Of a stretch of 10,655 nt of DNA, positions 5,395-10,655 are shown one piece after another. Where the stretch lies: positions 1 through 10,655 of the forward strand of contig JBDROH010000017.1 of assembly GCA_043810285.1 (NCBI GenBank). The letters are read 5' to 3'. Positions within the stretch are counted from its first letter, which is position 1, and every line of letters starts with the position of its first letter. The notes beneath the pieces were generated by a model. It searched no databases, had not been told where the DNA came from, and was given only the letters and a program-made list of their open reading frames with translations. The translations under genes and the position numbers were made by a program. This stretch comes from JAGVXH01 sp043810285 (lineage in GTDB: Archaea; Nanobdellota; Nanobdellia; Pacearchaeales; GW2011-AR1).

Positions 5395-5658
5395 ATGATG
5401 GAAAGTTTCGAGTGGCGTGAGGTAACTGAGAAAGAAAAAGAAGATATTAAGAAAAATGCGAAGAAACTTTTAGATGAGTTTGCTTTGAAATTATCTAAGA
5501 TTAAGGCTACGGAAGGGCATTTTGAAAATGGGGGTGGATGTCGAGAAGAAGGTGATGGTTGGGACACGGATCCTGAGTTTAGAGATTTGATGTTTCTAAA
5601 TGCACCATTTGTCAAGGACGATTCAATTGTTGCGGAAAAGGGGGATTGGAAAAAATGA
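5395..5658 (+). CDS. gatC: Divergent GatC-like subunit of an Asp-tRNA(Asn) amidotransferase
   Basis: GatC stabilises GatA and tethers it to GatB in the three-subunit amidotransferase. This 87-residue protein has a charged helix at about 9-36 and then a glycine-rich, acidic middle (GHFENGGGCREEGDGWD, 41-57). It ends with FRDLMFLNAPFVKDDSIVAEKGDWKK. The NAP motif followed by an acidic turn and a short basic tail resembles the C-terminal tail of GatC, and similar short proteins in DPANN genomes are, as I recall, annotated as GatC. The helical half is shorter than in bacterial GatC, so similarity is partial. It is first in an operon whose third gene is gatA, which supports the role. The first of two adjacent ATGs (5395, 5398) fits the promoter spacing. 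Its stop overlaps the next start as ATGA. Confidence 0.55.
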   Translation: MMESFEWREVTEKEKEDIKKNAKKLLDEFALKLSKIKATEGHFENGGGCREEGDGWDTDPEFRDLMFLNAPFVKDDSIVAEKGDWKK

Positions 5659-6506
5659 GCAATGTAATAATCCCTAATGAAGAAAGATTAGAACGAATAA
5701 AAAAAGAAATGCAAAAACAAGGTTTCAAAAAACTCCATATCCTAGCAGATTTCGATAGAACCCTAACTTACTCACAATCTAACAAAAACGAAAATATTTC
5801 TTCAATTGTTTCTATACTAAGAAATGGAAATTATTTATCTAATGAATATACAAAAGAAGCTCATGCTCTTTTTGACAGATATCATCCTCTCGAGATAGAT
5901 CCTACTATTCCAATCAACGAAAAGAAAAAAGCAATGCAGGAATGGTGGACATTACACTCTAAATTATTGATAAAATCAGGATTAAATAAAAAAGACATTG
6001 AAGCAATTGTCGGCACAGGGATAATAAAATTGCGTGATAAAACAAAAGAACTATTCGACTATCTCCACCAAAAACAAGTTCCATTAGTGATCATCTCTTC
6101 GAGTGGGGTTGGAAATGCAATACCTATGTTTCTCGAAAAAGAAGGCATATATTATGATAATATTCATATCATAACTAATCTCTATACCTTTGACAACAAT
6201 GGAAAAGCAACAAATATTTCAAAACCGATAATTCACGTAATGAATAAAGATGAAACTGTAATTCACGATTATCCTGAAATTTACAATAAAATAAAAGATA
6301 GAAAAAACGTAATACTCCTAGGAGATAGTCTAGGAGATTTAGGAATGGCGATAGGATTCAATTACGATAATTTACTTAAGATAGGATTCCTAAATCCTGG
6401 AGAAGAACAAAATCAAAAAGAATATGAAAAGAATTTTGATGTAATTATAACTAATGACTCGGACATTCAACCAGTAAATAAATTAATTAGAGAGATTTCA
6501 GAATGA
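5655..6506 (+). CDS. HAD-family 5'-nucleotidase, cN-III/UMPH-1-like
   Basis: Predicted to remove the 5' phosphate from a nucleoside monophosphate, by analogy with the eukaryotic pyrimidine nucleotidase family (UMPH-1). From the ATG at 5655 it is 283 aa. HAD motif I is DFDRTLT (32-38) with the nucleophile Asp32 and acid/base Asp34. The cap contains the family-typical EWW...HSKLL stretch (96-104). Motif II is SSSG (148-151), a conserved HVxNK lysine lies at about 198, and motif III is GDSLGD (223-228). The order and wording of these segments, including NLYTFDNNG and LLKIGFLN, track human cN-III closely. It sits between gatC and gatA with ATGA overlaps on both sides, so it is translationally coupled to them. 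An upstream in-frame TTG at 5646 is less likely than the ATG overlapping the previous stop. The exact substrate is unknown. Confidence 0.85.
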   Translation: MSNVIIPNEERLERIKKEMQKQGFKKLHILADFDRTLTYSQSNKNENISSIVSILRNGNYLSNEYTKEAHALFDRYHPLEIDPTIPINEKKKAMQEWWTLHSKLLIKSGLNKKDIEAIVGTGIIKLRDKTKELFDYLHQKQVPLVIISSSGVGNAIPMFLEKEGIYYDNIHIITNLYTFDNNGKATNISKPIIHVMNKDETVIHDYPEIYNKIKDRKNVILLGDSLGDLGMAIGFNYDNLLKIGFLNPGEEQNQKEYEKNFDVIITNDSDIQPVNKLIREISE

Positions 6507-7837
6507 CGCTCAAGCCTAAACTTAAAAAAATAAAATCTGGTGAACTAACTGCTGTAAAAAATGTTATGGCGTTTTCAAAAAAGATATCTACACCGAGAAC
6601 AAAAGACTTGAATATTTTTTTAAGACTAAATGAAAATGCAATTGAACAGGCGAAGGCGATAGATAAAAGAATTAAGGAAGGTGGTGATGTTGGTAAGCTC
6701 GCCGGACTTTGTTTTGCAGTAAAGTCAAATATATCTGTGAGGGAATTGGAAACTAATTGTGGCTCTAAGGTTCTCGAGGGTTATGTCTCGCCATATAATG
6801 CTACAGTTATTAATAAACTCCTTGGAGAAGATGCAATAATTTTAGGGATGGTAAATATGGATGAGTTCGCTTGCGGAGCATCTGGAGAAACGTCGGCTTT
6901 TGGTCCAACAAAAAATCCGCGAAATGAAAACTTGATTCCTGGAGGCTCTTCTTCCGGTTCAGCATCGGCAGTTGCTGCAGAACTTTGTGATTTCGCATTG
7001 GGTTCTGATACTGGTGGTTCGATTAGAAACCCTGCATCACATTGCGGAGTAACTGGACTAAAGCCAACTTATGGTGCAGTATCACGTTATGGGTTGATAG
7101 ATATGGCAATGTCTTTTGACTGTATCGGACCTTTGACTAATTCCTCGGAAGATGCAAAATTAATCTTTGATGTAATTAAAGGACAGGATAATTTTGATCA
7201 GACAACGAAAGATTCTCCGAAAGAAAAGATTTCCGAGAAGAAACTTATTGGTTTGGTAGATGTTCAAAATTTTTGTAGTAAAGAAATTGCGGAATTAATT
7301 GAATCAAAGACTACTGAAATAGCGAAGAAAAATAACTGGAAAATAAAAAAAATAAATCTTCCGTTGGATATTATGATTCAGACTTATTATATAATTGTCT
7401 ATACTGAATTCTTTTCGGCAACGAGGAAATTTGATGGTAGAAGATTTGGTAGAAAAATTGAGGAATTTGCAGGTCCTGAAGTTATCCGAAGAATAATTGG
7501 AGGCTCAGAGATTACAAAAGCTGAACACGAGGGAAAATATTATAGGGAAGCATTGAAAGCAAGGAAATTCATTAAGCAACAATTTGAAAAGATATTCCAA
7601 GAGGTCGATGCTATAATTCTTCCGACGGTTCCACGAACTCCTCATAAAATTGGAGAGAAAATCTCTATTGAGGAGATGTACTCATACGATGTTTTTACGA
7701 CTCCTGCATCTATCGCTGGACTTCCAGCAATTTCAATCCCGGTAGGAAAGATAGAGGAGAAAGATATGGGGTTACAGATTTTAGCACCACATTTTCAAGA
7801 AGAGTTAATTTTTAAACTGGCAAAAAGTTTTGAATAG
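6503..7837 (+). CDS. gatA: Asp-tRNA(Asn)/Glu-tRNA(Gln) amidotransferase subunit A
   Basis: Amidase-signature glutaminase subunit: it hydrolyses glutamine and channels ammonia to the tRNA-bound aspartate or glutamate. The catalytic Ser-cisSer-Lys triad is intact: Lys74 in AVKSN, Ser149 in PGGSSSGSA and the nucleophile Ser173 in GSDTGGSIRNP. Spacing (99 residues Lys to nucleophile, 24 cisSer to nucleophile) matches Staphylococcus GatA. GVTGLKPTYG (182-191) and SRYGLIDMAMSFDCIGPL (194-211) are also typical. At 444 aa it is about 40 residues shorter than most GatA, with no obvious break. It overlaps the nucleotidase stop by ATGA and is followed one base after its stop by the next ATG. With gatC in the same operon it points to a GatCAB-type enzyme, but a gatB gene is not in this window. 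A general amidase is unlikely given the GatA-specific motifs. Confidence 0.93.
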   Translation: MTLKPKLKKIKSGELTAVKNVMAFSKKISTPRTKDLNIFLRLNENAIEQAKAIDKRIKEGGDVGKLAGLCFAVKSNISVRELETNCGSKVLEGYVSPYNATVINKLLGEDAIILGMVNMDEFACGASGETSAFGPTKNPRNENLIPGGSSSGSASAVAAELCDFALGSDTGGSIRNPASHCGVTGLKPTYGAVSRYGLIDMAMSFDCIGPLTNSSEDAKLIFDVIKGQDNFDQTTKDSPKEKISEKKLIGLVDVQNFCSKEIAELIESKTTEIAKKNNWKIKKINLPLDIMIQTYYIIVYTEFFSATRKFDGRRFGRKIEEFAGPEVIRRIIGGSEITKAEHEGKYYREALKARKFIKQQFEKIFQEVDAIILPTVPRTPHKIGEKISIEEMYSYDVFTTPASIAGLPAISIPVGKIEEKDMGLQILAPHFQEELIFKLAKSFE

Positions 7838-7838
7838 T

Positions 7839-8171
7839 ATGAAGACTTCAAAAATAGGAGAATTGAACTTTCAAAAGCTAAAAACTGAGTTTAATATAAC
7901 TCCTGAAATTAAATCCATTTTCAAAAAAGAAAATATTTCCCTTTCAAATTTAATTCCTCCAGCATGGCTTTGGTATGACTATGAACTTTTGGAAGTAATC
8001 GACGAGAATGGAGATGGCAAGCCCGACGAAAGATTTGGAAAAGAGTTCAAGGTAATATATTATATTGACTCAAAATATAACTTAGAACTAGAAAAGGAAT
8101 CTATCTTGATATCCAAAATTACAATTAAAAACATAAAACTAAAATACGCGATACTCAAATGCCAGAAATAA
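7839..8171 (+). CDS. Hypothetical protein with a calcium-loop-like motif, 110 aa
   Basis: Not recognised. From the ATG at 7839, one base after the gatA stop, it is 110 aa; an upstream TTG at 7830 overlaps gatA and is less likely. The first half is mixed helix (KLKTEFNITPEIKSIFKKE, about 15-33) followed by a tryptophan- and tyrosine-rich segment (PPAWLWYDYELLEV, 40-53). Next comes DENGDGKPDERF (55-66), with Asp/Asn/Asp at loop positions 1, 3 and 5 and glycine at 6, as in EF-hand or dockerin-like calcium loops. Position 12 is Phe, not Glu or Asp, so classical EF-hand binding is uncertain. The second half is strand-like (KVIYYI, ILISKITIKNIKLKYAIL). No signal peptide or membrane segment is visible, so it is probably cytosolic. 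Its stop lies 13 nt inside the DHH gene, indicating coupled translation. Confidence 0.7.
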   Translation: MKTSKIGELNFQKLKTEFNITPEIKSIFKKENISLSNLIPPAWLWYDYELLEVIDENGDGKPDERFGKEFKVIYYIDSKYNLELEKESILISKITIKNIKLKYAILKCQK

Positions 8172-9169
8172 CATTTAGTGAAGCAAAAGAATTTTTAGAA
8201 AAGATTACTAGCAAAGATAAGGTGGCTATTATCCACCACGACGATGGAGATGGGTTCTGTTCGGGAATTTTATACTCTGATTGGTGTGAAAATAAGGGAA
8301 CACAGATTGGAAGTTTTACTTACTCAATAAATAAATCCGAACTAAAAAATTTTGACTTAGAAAAGTTTAACAAAATAATTATGTGCGACTTGGCACCAAA
8401 TTTTATGGCGGAAGAACTTGAACTAATAAAAACTAAACAAGTTTTCTACACAGATCATCATCCGAGAGAAATTCCATTGCCAGAAGAAATATTAGAACTA
8501 GTAACCACAGATCAAGGATATATACCTTCTTCAAGAACTGCAGGAGAACTTACTGGAATAAAACCCTGGCTCGCGTTAGCAGGGGTAATAACAGATTCGG
8601 GATATTTATATCCTGAAAATCAAGATTTTATAGACGAGCATCTTAAACAGATAAATATGACTCTTGACGAATTCAAAGAGAATATAAGTAGTGTAATCAC
8701 AAACTTCTTAGTCTATTTTGATAAGAATTTAAATGAAGCTTTCATAATTTTACAAAGATTAAAATCTGTAGAAGAAGTTAAAAAACTTAGGAAATATTCT
8801 GAACCTGTTGAAGAAGAAGTCCAAAGATTCGTTGAAGAATATGAAAGAAAAAAAGAAAAATTGGGTGATGTAAATTTTTACTATTTTGAACCTATATTCC
8901 AAGTAAAGGCTCCCGTCTGCGGAATCATTGGACATCAAGATCCAGATCAAATTTATATTTTCTCAAGTCCAAAAAATAATAGGGATTACCTCGGGTTATC
9001 TGCACGAAATACATCTCAAAGAAGGAATATGGTGGAACTTCTTAGAGCCGGAATTCAAGAATTGGAAGATGGCTCTGCAGGTGGTCACGTTCCTGCCGCA
9101 GGAGGACAAATCTTGGCAAAAGACTTGGATAAATTCAAGAAAAATATAAGAAACTTTTTGAAAAAATAA
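8159..9169 (+). CDS. DHH/DHHA1 phosphoesterase, archaeal RecJ-like
   Basis: Metal-dependent phosphoesterase of the DHH superfamily, whose members include RecJ-type nucleases, oligoribonucleases and cyclic dinucleotide phosphodiesterases. The 336 residues carry the full motif set: IIHHDDGDG (24-32) for motif I, MCDLAPN (75-81) for motif II, the TDHHP signature (98-102) for motif III and GVITDSGY (142-149) for motif IV. The C-terminal DHHA1 domain ends with GSAGGHVPAAGG (305-316), which binds the substrate phosphate. A charged helix at about 212-237 links the two domains. It is the last gene of the gatC operon, starting inside the preceding gene. The length and domain layout fit archaeal RecJ/GAN-like or nanoRNase-like proteins; which one cannot be decided from sequence alone. 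No transmembrane segment is present. Confidence 0.88.
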   Translation: MPEITFSEAKEFLEKITSKDKVAIIHHDDGDGFCSGILYSDWCENKGTQIGSFTYSINKSELKNFDLEKFNKIIMCDLAPNFMAEELELIKTKQVFYTDHHPREIPLPEEILELVTTDQGYIPSSRTAGELTGIKPWLALAGVITDSGYLYPENQDFIDEHLKQINMTLDEFKENISSVITNFLVYFDKNLNEAFIILQRLKSVEEVKKLRKYSEPVEEEVQRFVEEYERKKEKLGDVNFYYFEPIFQVKAPVCGIIGHQDPDQIYIFSSPKNNRDYLGLSARNTSQRRNMVELLRAGIQELEDGSAGGHVPAAGGQILAKDLDKFKKNIRNFLKK

Positions 9170-9200
9170 CCTCGATAACATCCTTTGAACAACATATATG

Positions 9201-9208
9201 TTTTTAAA
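9201..9208 (+). promoter_or_regulatory. TATA box of ftsZ
   Basis: TTTTTAAA lies in the gap after the DHH gene. Using the box-to-start distance seen at the leaderless genes, transcription would begin near 9230 and leave a leader of about 86 nt before the ftsZ ATG. An adjacent ATATATG at 9194-9200 is a weaker alternative. The run of five T could also help end transcripts arriving from the operon upstream. Confidence 0.45.
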
Positions 9209-9229
9209 TTAAAACTCTCTCTTACTGAC

Positions 9230-9315
9230 ATCAATACTGAAAGAAATTTCAGGAAACTATCATACAAATCTTCTCATACTGAAAGATTTGAAAGGAGGTT
9301 TAATTAAAAAAGAAA
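9230..9315 (+). promoter_or_regulatory. Structured 5' leader of ftsZ (two hairpins, direct repeat)
   Basis: The leader holds two perfect hairpins. The first is CTGAAA-GAAA-TTTCAG (9237-9252), 6 bp closed by a GNRA-type tetraloop. The second pairs CAAATCTT (9265-9272) with AAGATTTG (9283-9290) around a 10-nt loop and ends two bases before AGGAGG. An 11-nt direct repeat, ATACTGAAAGA, occurs at 9234-9244 and 9276-9286, once leading into each structure, and ACTGA occurs three times. Most other genes here appear leaderless, so a folded leader on a cell-division gene suggests post-transcriptional control. It matches no riboswitch that I recognise. Confidence 0.45.
9293..9298 (+). promoter_or_regulatory. 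Shine-Dalgarno-like AGGAGG upstream of ftsZ, unusually far
   Basis: A strong AGGAGG inside AAAGGAGGTT lies 17 nt before the ATG at 9316, much farther than the usual 5-10 nt. No start codon occurs at normal spacing: the frame of ftsZ has a stop (TAA) at 9301-9303 and then TTA, AAA, AAG, AAA. Either the A-rich spacer is tolerated or the motif has another role, such as a standby site next to the second hairpin. Confidence 0.5.
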
Positions 9316-10401
9316 ATGACATTAGATTTTGCTAAAGAAGCGATTCAATCTGCAGAAGCAAATTCCATTAATTTTGATGATTTAAGGGCTGGAAAAGCCA
9401 ACATTAAAGTTTTTGGATGTGGTGGTTGCGGATGTAATATGGCTACTTGGCTTTTCAATAAAGGTATCAACGGTGCTACAATTTACGGTGTCAATACTGA
9501 CGCACTTCACTTATCAATTACAAAATGCGACGAGAAACTTCTTATTGGTAAAGAATTAACAAGAGGTCTCGGATGTGGTGGTTACCCTAAGAGAGGAAGA
9601 GAGGCTGCAAAGGAATCCCTTACTGACTTGAAGAAAGCTGTTTCGAATTCGGATATGGTTTTTGTTCTAGCAGGAATGGGAGGAGGCTCTGGTACAGGAG
9701 CTATTCCAGTAGTTGCTCAACTAGCTAAGGAAGCGGGAGCGGTAGTTATTGCGGTAGTTACAATGCCTTTCGAGGCAGAAAAAGCAAGAATCGATAAAGC
9801 GGAGTTTGGTCTTCAAGAACTAAGAGAAGTTGTTGATACAGTAATTGTATTGGATAATAATCGGTTAGTTGATATTGCAGGCCAGTTGCCAATGGAACAG
9901 GCTTTCGCAGTTGCGAATGAACTTGTATCCACAATGATTAAAGGTATCGTCGAGACAATCACATTACCTTCATTAATCAACCTTGACTATGCAGATGTTT
10001 CTTCGATTATGAAGAACGGTGACGTCGCGGTTATCGGTATCGGTGAAGACAATTCTAACGCGCGAGTAGATGCTGCAGTTCAACAAGCCTTAACTCATCC
10101 ATTATTAGATGTAGATTATCGAGGAGCAACAGGTGCTCTAATTCACATTACATGTGGTCCAGATTTAAAGCTTGAAGAATTTGATAGTATTGGTAGACTT
10201 GTAACAGAAAATTTGTCTCCAGAGGCACAAGTTATCATCGGAGCAAGAGTTAACAAAGAATTCCAAGGAAGAGTAAGAGTTATAACAATTATGACTGGAG
10301 TAAAATCCCCTTACATCTTAGGAAAAAGCTCAAACAGATTTCAAGATGAAGACCGTAATAGAATTAGCGTTAATGACCTTGGCTTAGATGATTTAAGTTA
10401 A
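9316..10401 (+). CDS. ftsZ: Cell-division GTPase FtsZ (archaeal, FtsZ2-like)
   Basis: Tubulin-family GTPase that polymerises at the division site. The 361 residues include a short N-terminal extension (1-28), the glycine-rich T1 loop FGCGGCGCN (33-41), RGLGCGGYP (83-91), the T4 signature AGMGGGSGTG (119-128), DNNRLVDIAGQLPMEQAF (180-197) and the T7 synergy loop SLINLDYADV (219-228). The domain continues through GATGALIH to a short tail ending DDLGLDDLS-like. DNNRL and LPSLINLDYAD are closer to archaeal FtsZ2 than FtsZ1 (judged from memory). Two oddities are visible: Ser replaces the usual Thr in the GGGTGTG signature, and cysteines replace small residues in the nucleotide loops (Cys38 and Cys87 at usual Ala positions, also Cys35 and Cys40). 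It is monocistronic by context, with its own promoter, leader and terminator. Confidence 0.95.
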   Translation: MTLDFAKEAIQSAEANSINFDDLRAGKANIKVFGCGGCGCNMATWLFNKGINGATIYGVNTDALHLSITKCDEKLLIGKELTRGLGCGGYPKRGREAAKESLTDLKKAVSNSDMVFVLAGMGGGSGTGAIPVVAQLAKEAGAVVIAVVTMPFEAEKARIDKAEFGLQELREVVDTVIVLDNNRLVDIAGQLPMEQAFAVANELVSTMIKGIVETITLPSLINLDYADVSSIMKNGDVAVIGIGEDNSNARVDAAVQQALTHPLLDVDYRGATGALIHITCGPDLKLEEFDSIGRLVTENLSPEAQVIIGARVNKEFQGRVRVITIMTGVKSPYILGKSSNRFQDEDRNRISVNDLGLDDLS

Positions 10402-10408
10402 ACGAAAT

Positions 10409-10477
10409 AATTTTTATTTTATTTTTTTATCTTCCCCCATTTTTTGATGGGGGATTAGAATTTTTATTTTTTAAGTT
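10409..10477 (+). terminator. Hairpin flanked by T-tracts after ftsZ
   Basis: Eight bases past the stop a T-rich tract begins (runs of 5, 4 and 7 T, 10411-10429). It is followed by an 8-bp GC-rich hairpin, TCCCCCAT at 10433-10440 pairing with ATGGGGGA at 10447-10454 around a TTTTTG loop. A second T-rich tract (10461-10472) comes next. U-tracts alone suffice in archaea; the stable stem followed by T-runs also looks like a bacterial intrinsic terminator. The A-rich reverse strand means it works rightward only. Confidence 0.7.
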
Positions 10478-10480
10478 AAT

Positions 10481-10498
10481 TATAAAAAGGTTTAAATC
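10481..10498 (+). promoter_or_regulatory. TATA-like promoter region of the secreted-protein gene
   Basis: Two overlapping candidates exist. TATAAAAA (10481-10488) is centred about 32 nt before the ATG at 10517 and would leave a leader of some seven nt. TTTAAATC (10491-10498) is centred about 22 nt before it. Neither has the exact 25.5-nt spacing of the other promoters, so the start site is less certain. There is no clear Shine-Dalgarno sequence. Confidence 0.4.
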
Positions 10499-10516
10499 TT
10501 AAAATAATATAAGAAG

Positions 10517-10655
10517 ATGGATAAGAAATTTATTTTAGTGTTTTTGTTTTTTATATTTTTGATTAGTTCTGTTAGTGCAGCAGCTCCCGTTTTGTTTTTT
10601 TCTGATTTAACGTCGGGACCGAACACAGGAGGTCAAGATGACGACGGTGTTTTTG
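10517..10655 (+). CDS. Secreted or cell-surface protein, N-terminal fragment
   Basis: The frame opens at ATG 10517 and is still open at the right edge (46 complete codons). It starts with a classical signal peptide: MDKK, then a hydrophobic core rich in Phe, Leu and Ile (residues 5-16), then ISSVSAAAP with a likely signal peptidase I site after the SVSA or SAA alanines at about 21-23. The mature start, VLFFSDLTSGPNTGGQDDDG (25-44), resembles the opening of IPT/TIG or similar immunoglobulin-like repeats in large archaeal surface proteins, but too little is visible to be sure. It has its own promoter region after the ftsZ terminator. Confidence 0.75.
   Translation, partial: MDKKFILVFLFFIFLISSVSAAAPVLFFSDLTSGPNTGGQDDDGVF

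Noticed and set aside
5646..5654. A TTG start at 5646 for the HAD nucleotidase.
   Set aside because: The ATG at 5655 forms the ATGA overlap with the previous stop, the same arrangement as the next junction, and needs no rare start codon.
7830..7838. A TTG start at 7830 for the 110-aa protein.
   Set aside because: The ATG at 7839 directly follows the gatA stop and is the more usual start; the three extra residues have no visible role.
8759..9267. Several overlapping open frames on both strands across the DHH and ftsZ-upstream region.
   Set aside because: They lie in other frames of the DHH gene, lack promoters or ribosome-binding sites, and have low-complexity Phe/Ser-rich translations typical of antisense AT-rich DNA.

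Overview
The window looks like a piece of an AT-rich archaeal chromosome, most likely from a DPANN-type lineage (Woesearchaeota/Pacearchaeota-like; this placement is inference). The archaeal evidence is a GatD asparaginase-type amidotransferase subunit with its GatE-type partner (a pair known from archaea), an archaeal-type FtsZ, a DHH/DHHA1 phosphoesterase, and promoters made of a TATA-like box without a Shine-Dalgarno sequence. Genes are tightly packed, and no tRNA, rRNA, CRISPR array, insertion sequence or phage gene was seen.

Layout. Positions 1-179 hold the 5' end of a leftward gene and a divergent promoter region. gatD follows (180-1433), then a convergent four-helix membrane protein gene (1444-1890, minus), a GatE-type subunit gene (1952-3376), a tiny two-helix membrane protein gene (3390-3551, minus), a bacterial-type aspartyl-tRNA synthetase gene (3621-5003) and a HIT-family hydrolase gene (5009-5344, minus). 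A symmetric divergent promoter then starts a rightward operon of five touching or overlapping genes (5395-9169): a divergent GatC-like protein, a cN-III/UMPH-1-like HAD nucleotidase, GatA, a hypothetical protein with a calcium-loop-like motif, and a DHH/DHHA1 phosphoesterase. ftsZ (9316-10401) has its own promoter and a structured leader and ends in a hairpin/T-tract terminator. A secreted protein gene begins at 10517 and runs off the right edge.

How the genes work together. Five genes belong to tRNA-dependent amide aminoacyl-tRNA synthesis. GatD with GatE would convert Glu-tRNA(Gln) to Gln-tRNA(Gln). The AspRS keeps residues linked to non-discriminating enzymes and could supply Asp-tRNA(Asn), which a GatC/GatA enzyme would amidate to Asn-tRNA(Asn). 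No separate gatB is present. Both proteins that normally carry a GAD insertion domain (GatE and bacterial AspRS) have lost it here, each replaced by a short linker.

Expression signals. In six clear cases (gatD, gatE, the 53-aa protein, aspS, HIT, gatC) an 8-bp TATA-like box is centred 25.5 nt from the ATG, which predicts leaderless mRNAs and fixes the starts. ftsZ and the 148-aa membrane protein gene instead have AGGAGG and a leader.
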